From: an uncultured Lachnospiraceae bacterium
GTDB lineage: Bacteria > Bacillota > Clostridia > Lachnospirales > Lachnospiraceae
DNA: 45,259 nucleotides
Assembly: GCA_947624055.1 (NCBI GenBank)
Contig: CANQIW010000002.1
Location: 1-45,259, forward strand
Reading direction: 5' to 3'
The position numbers and the translations under genes are program-made. The stretch's first letter is position 1. The number at the start of each line of letters is the position of its first letter. A model generated the notes under the pieces. That model ran no database searches and was not told the DNA's origin. It saw nothing but the letters and a program-made list of their open reading frames with translations. Of the stretch, positions 1 through 8,460 are shown piece after piece.

Positions 1-135
1 GCGGCGCGCGCGCAGCTTGCGGAGCTTCTGAAGTACGCGACCATCATCGTATCCAGCCTTCCGCTGATCGTGATGTACCCGTTCTTCCAGAAATACTTCG
101 ACAGCGGCATCATGGCAGGTTCCATCAAGGGTTAA
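1..135 (+). CDS. Carbohydrate ABC transporter permease, C-terminal end
   Basis: The last 44 codons of a gene that starts before the window, open from base 1 to a TAA at 133-135. The visible peptide has one hydrophobic stretch (YATIIVSSLPLIVMYPFF) and ends QKYFDSGIMAGSIKG, the usual end of LplC/YtcP-type sugar permeases of the binding-protein-dependent (MalG-like) superfamily. The solute-binding protein gene follows 49 bases later, so the two are probably one importer operon. The substrate cannot be told from this fragment. Confidence 0.8.
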   Translation, partial: AARAQLAELLKYATIIVSSLPLIVMYPFFQKYFDSGIMAGSIKG

Positions 136-184
136 TCAAACGAAAAATTAAAACATACTTAAAAAAAGAAAGGAGATTCATGCA

Positions 185-1813
185 ATGAGAAAAGCAGCAA
201 AGAGCATGATCGCTGCCGCACTGGCAGCCAGCATGGTGGCGTCCTTTGGGATGTCCGCTATGGCAGAGGACTTCTTTCCGGTAGAGGACACCGTCACCCT
301 GACAGGTCTGATCAGCTATCCGGACAGCACGGAGTCCGATCCGAACAACCGCACCATCTTCAAGAGGCTTGAGGAGAAGTCCAACGTACACATCGAGTGG
401 ACGGCGATCCCGAACAGCCAGTGGGGCGAGAAAATTCAGACCACGATGTCCAGCCCGAAGAATCTGACGGACTTCATCTTTACCGCAGGTTTCTCGGACA
501 GTGGCCTTCTCAGATACGGCGATTTCGGCGCGATCATTCCGCTGAACGATTACATCACGCCGGAGATCATGCCGAACCTGTGCGCGGTATATGAGAAATT
601 CCCGGAGTACAAGGCGATGACGACGGATGTAGACGGAAATATCTGGTCCTTCCCGTGGATCGAGCAGCTCGGTTCCGGCAAGACGGCCATCCAGTCTGTC
701 GGCGATATGCCGTTCATCAATACGGCATGGCTCGACTTCCTCGGACTCGAGATGCCGGGTACGGTCGACGAGTTCAAGGACGTCCTGATCGCGTTCCGCG
801 ACAACGCGTCCAAGCTTCAGGAAGAGTTCGGCATCGAGGGCGACATCATTCCGATGTCCTGCATCGTGAACGACGGCAACCAGGATCCGGCACTTCTGAT
901 CAACGGCTTCGGCGAAGGCTACGGCGACTGCGACCAGGGCAGACATATCGCGGTGACGAACGACGGAGAGGTGATCTCCACCGCTACCACGGAAGGCTTC
1001 AAGAAGGGTATGGCATGGCTGCATGAGCTGTATGCTGAGAACCTGATCGATCCGGAAGCGTTCACGCAGGATTGGTCCACCTACGTAGCGAAGGGCAAAT
1101 CCGGACGCTACGGCGTCTGCTTCAGCTGGGACGTAGGAAACATTGCTACTCTGGAAGGCTGGGCTCCGCTTCCGCCTCTTGAGGCTGACACGAAGAACAT
1201 CACGGCAGAGAACGGTTCCTACACGAGCGGTTACGACCGCGGACGCTGCGTTGTGACGGCGGTCGCCGAGGATCCGGAGATGGTATGCCGCTGGCTCGAC
1301 CTGATGTATGATCCGTTCCAGTCCCCGCAGAATAACTGGGGTACCTACGACGAGGACGACGAGTTCGATATCTTCGAGCTTGGTGAGAATGAGAATGGCG
1401 AGCCGATGCTGCAGCACGCTCCGCTGGGCGACGCTTCCCCGGTAGAGGTTCGTGAGGCTGAGAACGTAGCGGGACCGCTGGCAGTGCTCGACGAGTACTA
1501 TGGCGTATATGTGACCTGCCCGGACGACGCGCAGTACCGCCTCGACTGGATCAAGGACATCTACACGCCGGAGATGCACAACGACAATGTATTCCCGAAC
1601 GTGTTCATGAGCCAGGAAGATACAGAGCAGCTCTCCAACCTTGAGGCTGACCTGAACAAGACGATCAATGCGACCAGATCCGACTGGATCATGAACGGCT
1701 TTGACGACGCTGCATGGGAGCAGTTCCAGTCCGACCTTGAGGCTTATGGACTGAGCGACTACCTTGCGATCGAGCAGAAGTACTACGATGCGTATGTGGC
1801 AGCGTCAGAGTAA
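185..1813 (+). CDS. Extracellular sugar-binding protein, LplA/YtcQ-like
   Basis: A 542-residue family 1-type solute-binding protein, expected to capture an oligosaccharide outside the membrane and hand it to the permease encoded just upstream. The start is set by a good ribosome site (AAAGGAG) ahead of ATG 185. Residues 1-27 form a signal peptide ending in the classical cleavage context SAMA-ED. No lipobox cysteine follows, which is unusual because this family is normally a lipoprotein in Gram-positive bacteria. The mature part is acidic and rich in aromatic residues, as is normal for LplA-type proteins, and its length is typical. A strong terminator follows, so it appears to be the last gene of the transporter operon. 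The ligand is unknown. Confidence 0.85.
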   Translation: MRKAAKSMIAAALAASMVASFGMSAMAEDFFPVEDTVTLTGLISYPDSTESDPNNRTIFKRLEEKSNVHIEWTAIPNSQWGEKIQTTMSSPKNLTDFIFTAGFSDSGLLRYGDFGAIIPLNDYITPEIMPNLCAVYEKFPEYKAMTTDVDGNIWSFPWIEQLGSGKTAIQSVGDMPFINTAWLDFLGLEMPGTVDEFKDVLIAFRDNASKLQEEFGIEGDIIPMSCIVNDGNQDPALLINGFGEGYGDCDQGRHIAVTNDGEVISTATTEGFKKGMAWLHELYAENLIDPEAFTQDWSTYVAKGKSGRYGVCFSWDVGNIATLEGWAPLPPLEADTKNITAENGSYTSGYDRGRCVVTAVAEDPEMVCRWLDLMYDPFQSPQNNWGTYDEDDEFDIFELGENENGEPMLQHAPLGDASPVEVREAENVAGPLAVLDEYYGVYVTCPDDAQYRLDWIKDIYTPEMHNDNVFPNVFMSQEDTEQLSNLEADLNKTINATRSDWIMNGFDDAAWEQFQSDLEAYGLSDYLAIEQKYYDAYVAASE

Positions 1814-1856
1814 TGAAATAACCGAAACAGTTTTTTCTATATCCATTCTTAAGAGG

Positions 1857-1890
1857 GACCGCCCGGAATGCTTTCCGGGTGGTCTTTCTT
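1857..1890 (+). terminator. Rho-independent terminator after the sugar-binding protein
   Basis: An inverted repeat of about 12 bp (GACCGCCCGGAA / TTCCGGGTGGTC, one G-T pair) around a short TGC loop, followed by TTTCTT. It closes the transporter operon. Confidence 0.8.
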
Positions 1891-2015
1891 CGAAGGAGAT
1901 TACGCTGTGTTTTACGGCTTTTTATGCGCAGATCCACGTAGAGTATTTTACTGCTGTCGCAGCATGCGGGTCGCGCGGCGACAGGGTAAAATATCCCTAT
2001 CCGCTTACAAAAGAC

Positions 2016-2043
2016 TTGCAAAATCCCTCACATGTAGTAAAAT
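2016..2043 (+). promoter_or_regulatory. Probable degV promoter
   Basis: TTGCAA, a 16-base spacer, then TAAAAT, lying about 70 bases before the degV start. It is the best sigma-A-like match in the 220-base leader. The -10 box departs from consensus, so this is a moderate call. Confidence 0.45.
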
Positions 2044-2112
2044 AAACTACATAATAAAAAAATAAAAACTAAATCGTGTGGTTTACTGCACGAGAAAATG
2101 TGAGGGAAATTT

Positions 2113-3009
2113 ATGTATCAGATTATCAGTGACGGTTCATGCGATCTGCCGGAACAACTGGCGAAAGACAAGGGAATAGAGGTGGTTCCGTTCTATGTCT
2201 CCTTTGACGAAAAGACCTATTACAAAGAGATTTCGGAGATGCCTATCCGGAAGTTTTACGACCTGATGGTGGAACAGGAGAACGTCGTCTTCCCGAAATC
2301 GTCCCTTCCGTCGATCGAAGACTACATTGATTCTTTTGAAAAATATGTAAAGCAGGGGATCCCCATCATCTGCATCTGTATCACCGAGAAGTTCAGCGGT
2401 TCCTGCCAGGCGGCGATGAACGCGAAGAACATTCTGCTGGAGACCTACCCGGACGCGAAGATCGAGGTGATCAATTCCACGATCAACACGGTGCTGCAGG
2501 GTATGTACGTGCTGGAGGCGGTAAAGCTGCGGGATCAGGGCGTGCCCTATGAAGAAGCCGTAAAACGCCTTCTGGACATCCGGGAGACGGGCAGGATCTT
2601 CTTCACAGTGGGGAATGTGGAATACTTAAAGCATGGGGGAAGGATCGGAAAGCTTGCCGGCGTCGCGGCTTCCATATTGGGGATCCGGCCGCTGATCACG
2701 CTGAAGGAAGGGGAAATTTTCCCGTCCGGGCTGTCAAGAAGCCGTAAGAGATCCCTGGAGGCGGTGATGAACCTGCTGGACAGCCATATAAAATCCCTCC
2801 TTGCCGCCGGGGAGAAGATGGAGGACTATGTGGTGGACGTGGGATACGGCTACGATATCCCGGAGGCAAGGGCTTTTCTTGAAAGGCTCAAGGAGAGGTT
2901 CCGCAGTGTTCTGGATGTGGAGCAGATCCGGCTGTACCAGATAGGCGCCGGGATCGCCGTGCATACCGGCCCGTATCCGCTTGGGATAGGATTTCTCAAA
3001 AAAGCGTAA
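2113..3009 (+). CDS. DegV family fatty-acid-binding protein
   Basis: A 298-residue cytosolic protein of the DegV/FakB family, which binds a long-chain fatty acid and in characterised cases presents it to the kinase FakA for phospholipid synthesis. The N-terminus (IISDGSCDLP) and the SLPS, KFSGSCQAA and KHGGRIGKLAG motifs are family landmarks lining the fatty-acid pocket. Length is normal. The ATG is preceded by GTGAGGG. The gene stands alone between a terminator upstream and one downstream. Which of the host's FakB-like proteins it is, and its chain preference, cannot be told. Confidence 0.9.
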   Translation: MYQIISDGSCDLPEQLAKDKGIEVVPFYVSFDEKTYYKEISEMPIRKFYDLMVEQENVVFPKSSLPSIEDYIDSFEKYVKQGIPIICICITEKFSGSCQAAMNAKNILLETYPDAKIEVINSTINTVLQGMYVLEAVKLRDQGVPYEEAVKRLLDIRETGRIFFTVGNVEYLKHGGRIGKLAGVAASILGIRPLITLKEGEIFPSGLSRSRKRSLEAVMNLLDSHIKSLLAAGEKMEDYVVDVGYGYDIPEARAFLERLKERFRSVLDVEQIRLYQIGAGIAVHTGPYPLGIGFLKKA

Positions 3010-3015
3010 GACTCG

Positions 3016-3050
3016 AATGCCGTCGACAGCAGTCGGCGGCATTTGTTGTT
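3016..3050 (+). terminator. Rho-independent terminator after degV
   Basis: AATGCCGTCGAC pairs with GTCGGCGGCATT (one G-T pair) around a 4-base loop, followed by the T-rich tail TGTTGTT. It lies 7 bases after the degV stop. Confidence 0.8.
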
Positions 3051-3115
3051 CAAGTGGCAGCGGGAGCGCCAAATTTTGAAATAACAAAAACTACAAAAAT
3101 ATCCACAAAAAGATA

Positions 3116-3143
3116 TTGAAATATCACTTAAATTGTGTTATCA
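3116..3143 (+). promoter_or_regulatory. Possible promoter of the SpaA-type adhesin
   Basis: TTGAAA, 16 bases, then TTATCA, about 90 bases before ATG 3234, in an AT-rich stretch. The -10 match is weak. Confidence 0.35.
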
Positions 3144-3233
3144 TTCAAATAACATCTGAAGACCAACGGCATTCGCCGACCATTCCCAGTTTATGTTTTC
3201 TGATGAAGTAGAAATACAGGTAAAGGAGAGTCT

Positions 3234-6200
3234 ATGAAAAATTTAAAAAGTTTCAGGAAAGCAGGCGCGCTTTGCTTCGCCTGTGTAGTTGTAATTCTGT
3301 TTTCTTTGAGCGCGTATCTTGAGGCCAGCGAGATCGTTTTGCCGGAAAGCGTTTCGGCAAAGGAGAGGGAACTGGCTGCTGAGGCTGCGGCGACGCAGGA
3401 GGAAGGGCAGGATATGCAGCGTATGATTGGGGATGAGGAAAATGCGGGGACAGAATCGAACGAACAGGCTGTCTCCGGCCGGGAGGCGCAGACGGAACAG
3501 CCCGGAGAAGATAGAGAGACGGAAGAACAGACGGGAAATCCCGGAGAGAGCGAAAATTCGGATCCTCAGACGGAATTTTCCGGAGAAAATATAAAGCCGG
3601 AGGAACAGACGGAGTCTTCCGGGGAAAGCGCGAAGCCGGAGGAGCAGACGGAGTCTTCCGGGGAAAGCGCGAAGCCGGAGGGACAGACGGAGTATTCCGG
3701 GGAAAGCGCGAAACCGGAAGGACAGACGGAGTTTTCCGGGGAAAGCGCGAAACCGGAAGGACAGACAGAGCTTTTCGGGGGAAATACAGATGCGGGGAAT
3801 TTGATGGGGTCGGACGCGGCAGGCGCAGGCTCTGGGGATCAGACGGAGCTTTCCGAAGAAAGTACAGACCCGGTGAGTCAGACAGAGCGTGAGACGGAAG
3901 ACGCCATATATGAGACAGAGGAGACAGTGGAAGAAGAGCAGACAGAGGCCGACGATCTGACCCTGGAGGAGGTGATGGAGGAGGCGCAGAAGCAGAACAT
4001 TGATTTTCTGGGACTTGCGCCCGGCGAATCACTGACGTTCTATATGCCGGCCGAGCAGGGAGACGGGATCATGACGATCGCGGCGGTCACGGCAGTCACG
4101 GTGACGAGAGCAGCCGTTCCGTATAAGTATTCGGATTACGGATACGGAAATCTGGAGACATATAAGTACACGGTATCATTTAACGACATTACAGCTACCG
4201 CGTATTGCATCCAGCCTACGAACTCTTCACCGGGCAGCAGCAGGTCTTATAAAATCACGAAGCTTAAAGGCGCGAAGGAGCTTGCGAAGGTATGCTATTA
4301 CGGAACGAAAGCTGCCGGGAATGAGGGCTTTTTCGCGGAAAAACACCCGAAGTTTTCCGAGGGACAGAGATTTATCATCACACATATTGCCGCGGCGTAC
4401 GCAAACGGAAGTCCGGACGCTTTTACCGGCGCGTCCGGGCAGGCGCAGACGCTCGCTCTGGAGCTTTATGAATACTGCCTTTCGCAGCCTGACATTCCGG
4501 AGGTAGAAATGGAATTTTCGGACGCGAAAGTGAAGGCTTATGTTGACGTGTCTGTTGACTCGAGCCTTCAGAGGACAGATAATATCGTCTTTAAGGCGGA
4601 TCCTCTTCAGACGATTACATTTGATCTTCCTGCCGGAGTCAAACTGCACAATGTGTCGGCAGGTACAGAAAGCGAAGCCGGAAAAAAAGTGACGATCGGA
4701 GGCGGAACGGTATTTTATCTGTCGGCGCCGATCACACAGGCCTCCGATGTCGGAGCGGTATGGTCATCAACAATGAAAGGCGGCCTGAAAAAAGACTATT
4801 CCGCCTATAAGATCACGACAAACGCCAATGAGCAGGATCTTGCCCTTGTGTTCGGAGACGGGATAGAGGAAGAGAAATTTATTGATTTTTCCGTGCAGTG
4901 GGTAGAGCCGACCACCGTCGTGATCCAGAAGAATGACGCTGAGACCGGAAAAGGGTTACAAGGCGCGGTGTTCGGCGTATTTTCTGACAGCGCGTGCACG
5001 CAGCCGATCCTGCAGATGCCGGCAACGGACGCGGCCGGAGCGTCCACGGTGACTCTGGCTCCGGCGCAGGAAACCGTGTATCTGCAGGAGATAGCGGCGC
5101 CGGCGGGTTATGTAAGCGACCCGCAGATCCATACGGTGAATACAGGGGAGGCAGAGCATACTGTCTATTATACGATATCCAACAAAAGCGTCAGAGGAAA
5201 GCTTAAGCTTGTCAAAAAGGATGCGCAGACAGGTACGCCGCAGGGGGATGCCGTTCTGGAGGGCGCGGTCTACGGATTGTATGCCCGCGAGGACGTCGTG
5301 CATCCGGACGGTTCGACAGGCGTGATGTTTCGGGCGGGGGAGCAGGTGGCAACGCTCGTGACGGATGCGGCTGGAACGGCCTCTGTGGATAATCTCTATA
5401 TGGGAAAATATTATGTCAGGGAGATCAGCCCTTCGAGAGGTTATCTTCTGGACACGGCTGAGTATGACGTTTTGTTTGAAAATACAAATGCACAAGAGGT
5501 GGTGATCGAGAAGGAATGCGTCTCGGGGGAGACTGTGATCCGTCAGCCGTTCCAGATCATCAAGATCGCGGGAAACGGGAAGACGGATACGGATCTTTTG
5601 AAGGGCGCTGGTTTCTCGGCTTATCTGGAAAGCAGGCTTGGAAAAAGGGAAGACGGTTCCTGGGATTTCACTTCAGCTGTTCCGGTTGCGCTGGGGAGGA
5701 ACGGTGAGACGGAGATCTTTACGGATGAAACCGGTTACGCGGTTTCGGCCCCGCTGCCTTTCGGCACATACATCGTGCGTGAGACGACTGTTCCGGCAGG
5801 TTTCGCTCCGGTAGCCGATTTTGAAGTGAGGATCGTGGAAAACAGTCCGGAAAAGCCGCAGGTCTGGAGGGTTTTGCAGGACAAGGAGTTTGAGGCAAAG
5901 CTGAAAATTATCAAAAGAGATGATGAGACGCAGAAAAATGTTTTAAAAGAGAATACGGAGTTTAAGGTATTTAACACAGATACCGGAAAATATGTGGAGC
6001 AGGTGACTTATTATCCCAAAAAAGTAAAGCATACGTCCTATTTTACCGATGAAGAGGGAAGCCTGACCCTGCCGCAGAACTTGCCGCGCGGACACTATCG
6101 GATTGAGGAAGTCTCTGCTCCGGATGGATATACGGCCGGGAAAAACGCCCTGGAAGTGACGGTGGATGACAATGTGGCATACCGGGTGGATGAAGACACG

Positions 6201-8330
6201 GGTGACGTCCTGATCGAGGCTGTCGCGATGAACCATCCGGTAAAAGGACAGCTCCGGGTTGTCAAAAAAGGGCAGGTGCTTCGGAAATTTGACAGGGAAT
6301 TCCTCTATGAGGAACAGCTGCTTTCGGGTGCGGTCTACGAGGTGTATGCCGCTGAGGATATCTATACGGCGGACGGGCAGAAAGACGAAAACGGCGAACG
6401 GATCCTGGAGTATGCCGAGGGGACACTGGTCGGCACGGTGACGACAGAGGAAGACGGAGAGGGCATTTTGGATGACCTGCCCTTGGGGAAATACCGGATT
6501 GTTGAGAAAACCGCTCCGGATGGCTATGTGCTCAACAGCGAAGAGCAATACGCGGAATTTGTATATGTGGATCAGGATACGCCGGTCATCACGGAGCGTG
6601 TGGAATTCGTGAACGAACTTCAGAAAGCGATGGTTACCGCTGTCAAGAAGAATGCGACAAACGGAGCCGTCCTTTCCGGGGCAGAGTTTGGACTCTACGC
6701 GAAGGAGGACATGATACGGGATAAAGAGACGATTGTTGAGGCTGACACACTGCTTGCGACGGCGGTGACGGGAGAGGACGGGAAAGCGGTGTTTGACCTT
6801 GGCCTCCCGCCCGGAGCATATTATGTCAGGGAGCTTCAGCCGCCGAAAGGATTTTTGCCGACGGATAAGACGGTTGATCTCACGTTTTCCTATGAAGGAC
6901 AGGAGACAAAGACTGTTCCGCTCGAGGCGGTTTTTGAGAATGAACCGACGACAGTGAAGGTGACAAAAGCGGATATAACGACGGGAGCAGAGCTTGACGG
7001 GGCAGCTCTGAGCGTGCTGGACAAAGACGGGAAGGTGATTGATTCCTGGGTTTCCGAGAGGGGAAAGCCCCATTTCATCACAGGGCTTTCTATCGGGGAG
7101 ACCTACAGGCTTCGTGAGGAGCTTGCGCCGTACGGGTATCTCCGCGCGGAGGAAGTGAAGTTTACCGTGTCAGGCTCAGGGGAGATTCAGGAAGTCAGAA
7201 TGGAGGACGCCGTGCCGGTTGGCCGCATTATAATCAGCAAGACCGGTGAATTTGCGGATTCTGTCACCTGGGGAGAGATGGTTTCAGGAACCTTGGAGGC
7301 AGTTTTCGGTTATGTTTCCGGTTCCCTGAAAGAAGTTGTCTTTGAGGTTCACGCGGCGGAGGACATTAAGGCTGCTGACGGTGTCAGCGGAGACTATTAC
7401 AAGAAGGATGAACTGGTAGAGACCATTACGACAGACGTGCTCGGATACGCGAGAGCGGACGGGCTTCCGCTCGGAAGATATTATGTGGTCGAGAAAAAGA
7501 CGGCGGAGGGCTTTGTGCTGGACGGAGAGCCGAGGGAGATCGACCTGACCTACAGGGATCAGGATACCCCGGTGGTGCTCTACGACGAAGAATGGCAGAA
7601 CAGCCGCCAGAAGGTCACGGTGAGTGTGCTGAAAAAAGAGAAAGGAACGGATCAGGCGTTGGCAGGAGGCGTCTTTGCGCTCTGCGCCGGGAAGGACATT
7701 GTCGGGGCAAGCGGAAAGGTGCTTATAAAAGAGGACGATGTGATTGAGCAGAAGACGACAGGAAAGGACGGACGCCTTACCTTTTCCGCGGATCTTCCGA
7801 TTGGCGGCCAATACTATGTCAGGGAAGTGAAAGCTCCTGCCGGGTACGTGACGACGGACAAAGTAAAAAAATTTACCTTTTCATACGCCGGGGAGAGTAC
7901 GCCGCAGGCGGTATATGACTTTACATTTCATAACCGGCCGACCAGAGTGAAGGTCTCCAAGACGGATATCACATCGGGAGCGGAGCTGCCCGGAGCCCGG
8001 CTTCAGGTGAAGGATGAAAATGGGAACGTTGTCGACAGCTGGGTCTCGGGGACGAAGCCTCATATGATACGGAAGCTGGAGGCGGGAAAAACGTACACGC
8101 TGCGCGAGGAGACCGCGCCGGAGGGCTATCTGGTCGCGGAGGAGGTAAAATTCAAGGTGAAAAATACCGGAAAGATACAGACTGTCGTGATGAAGGACGC
8201 GAGAGAGCCGGAGGTGAAGCCGGGCGGCGCTCCGAAGACCGGAGATGATACGAATTTCCTGTACTGGGCGGCAGTGATGGCCGCGTCGGTGTGCGCGCTG
8301 GTATTTCTGCGCGCCGTGAAACGACGCTGA
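3234..8330 (+). CDS. Giant SpaA/Cna-B repeat surface adhesin with thioester-like head
   Basis: A 1698-residue wall-anchored protein. Residues 1 to about 32 are a signal peptide. Residues 60-240 are a low-complexity Glu/Gln/Thr/Ser stalk with about five tandem copies of a unit like QTESSGESAKPE. Residues 290-440 resemble a TQXA/thioester domain: the cysteine is present (YCIQP, C325), but the usual TQxA glutamine position reads THIA (H384). From about 555 on there are roughly ten SpaA/Cna-B-like beta-sandwich repeats, each opening with a VxKxD/A-type strand and ending near GxYYVRE-type motifs. Such domains usually form Lys-Asn isopeptide bonds. The C-terminus has PKTGD (1667-1671), a hydrophobic segment and KRR, a non-LPXTG sortase signal. 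Likely role is attachment to a host or polymer surface. The gene stands alone, and no sortase is nearby. Confidence 0.88.
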   Translation: MKNLKSFRKAGALCFACVVVILFSLSAYLEASEIVLPESVSAKERELAAEAAATQEEGQDMQRMIGDEENAGTESNEQAVSGREAQTEQPGEDRETEEQTGNPGESENSDPQTEFSGENIKPEEQTESSGESAKPEEQTESSGESAKPEGQTEYSGESAKPEGQTEFSGESAKPEGQTELFGGNTDAGNLMGSDAAGAGSGDQTELSEESTDPVSQTERETEDAIYETEETVEEEQTEADDLTLEEVMEEAQKQNIDFLGLAPGESLTFYMPAEQGDGIMTIAAVTAVTVTRAAVPYKYSDYGYGNLETYKYTVSFNDITATAYCIQPTNSSPGSSRSYKITKLKGAKELAKVCYYGTKAAGNEGFFAEKHPKFSEGQRFIITHIAAAYANGSPDAFTGASGQAQTLALELYEYCLSQPDIPEVEMEFSDAKVKAYVDVSVDSSLQRTDNIVFKADPLQTITFDLPAGVKLHNVSAGTESEAGKKVTIGGGTVFYLSAPITQASDVGAVWSSTMKGGLKKDYSAYKITTNANEQDLALVFGDGIEEEKFIDFSVQWVEPTTVVIQKNDAETGKGLQGAVFGVFSDSACTQPILQMPATDAAGASTVTLAPAQETVYLQEIAAPAGYVSDPQIHTVNTGEAEHTVYYTISNKSVRGKLKLVKKDAQTGTPQGDAVLEGAVYGLYAREDVVHPDGSTGVMFRAGEQVATLVTDAAGTASVDNLYMGKYYVREISPSRGYLLDTAEYDVLFENTNAQEVVIEKECVSGETVIRQPFQIIKIAGNGKTDTDLLKGAGFSAYLESRLGKREDGSWDFTSAVPVALGRNGETEIFTDETGYAVSAPLPFGTYIVRETTVPAGFAPVADFEVRIVENSPEKPQVWRVLQDKEFEAKLKIIKRDDETQKNVLKENTEFKVFNTDTGKYVEQVTYYPKKVKHTSYFTDEEGSLTLPQNLPRGHYRIEEVSAPDGYTAGKNALEVTVDDNVAYRVDEDTGDVLIEAVAMNHPVKGQLRVVKKGQVLRKFDREFLYEEQLLSGAVYEVYAAEDIYTADGQKDENGERILEYAEGTLVGTVTTEEDGEGILDDLPLGKYRIVEKTAPDGYVLNSEEQYAEFVYVDQDTPVITERVEFVNELQKAMVTAVKKNATNGAVLSGAEFGLYAKEDMIRDKETIVEADTLLATAVTGEDGKAVFDLGLPPGAYYVRELQPPKGFLPTDKTVDLTFSYEGQETKTVPLEAVFENEPTTVKVTKADITTGAELDGAALSVLDKDGKVIDSWVSERGKPHFITGLSIGETYRLREELAPYGYLRAEEVKFTVSGSGEIQEVRMEDAVPVGRIIISKTGEFADSVTWGEMVSGTLEAVFGYVSGSLKEVVFEVHAAEDIKAADGVSGDYYKKDELVETITTDVLGYARADGLPLGRYYVVEKKTAEGFVLDGEPREIDLTYRDQDTPVVLYDEEWQNSRQKVTVSVLKKEKGTDQALAGGVFALCAGKDIVGASGKVLIKEDDVIEQKTTGKDGRLTFSADLPIGGQYYVREVKAPAGYVTTDKVKKFTFSYAGESTPQAVYDFTFHNRPTRVKVSKTDITSGAELPGARLQVKDENGNVVDSWVSGTKPHMIRKLEAGKTYTLREETAPEGYLVAEEVKFKVKNTGKIQTVVMKDAREPEVKPGGAPKTGDDTNFLYWAAVMAASVCALVFLRAVKRR
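3590..3775 (+). repeat. Tandem repeats in the adhesin stalk
   Basis: About five direct copies of a roughly 39-bp unit (CAGACGGAGTCTTCCGGGGA-like) encoding QTExSGESAKPE. Near-identical units suggest recent slippage or recombination, so length may vary between strains. Exact edges are approximate. Confidence 0.7.
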
Positions 8331-8370
8331 CTCTCTGACGGGCGCAGGAGGCGGACGGAAAAGAAAAGTC

Positions 8371-8399
8371 TTTCACAAACCGGAAGAATATGCTATACT
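8371..8399 (+). promoter_or_regulatory. gdpP promoter
   Basis: TTTCAC, 17 bases, TATACT, with a TG one base before the -10 box (extended -10). It lies about 60 bases before the gdpP start. Confidence 0.65.
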
Positions 8400-8460
8400 C
8401 TGTCTTGACGGAAATTTGTCAGTGTGATCTGATGCGTGCTCACATGATACGGAGACAGCA

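Noticed and set aside
125-1579. 484-codon leftward ORF opposite the sugar-binding protein
   Set aside because: A shadow of a GC-rich codon pattern; Arg/Val/Leu-rich with no recognisable domain and no ribosome site, fully inside a clear gene.
1900-2012. Possible tRNA or small RNA between the transporter operon and degV
   Set aside because: There are short inverted repeats (CTGTCGC/GCGACAG), but no cloverleaf, no TTC loop pattern and no T-run.
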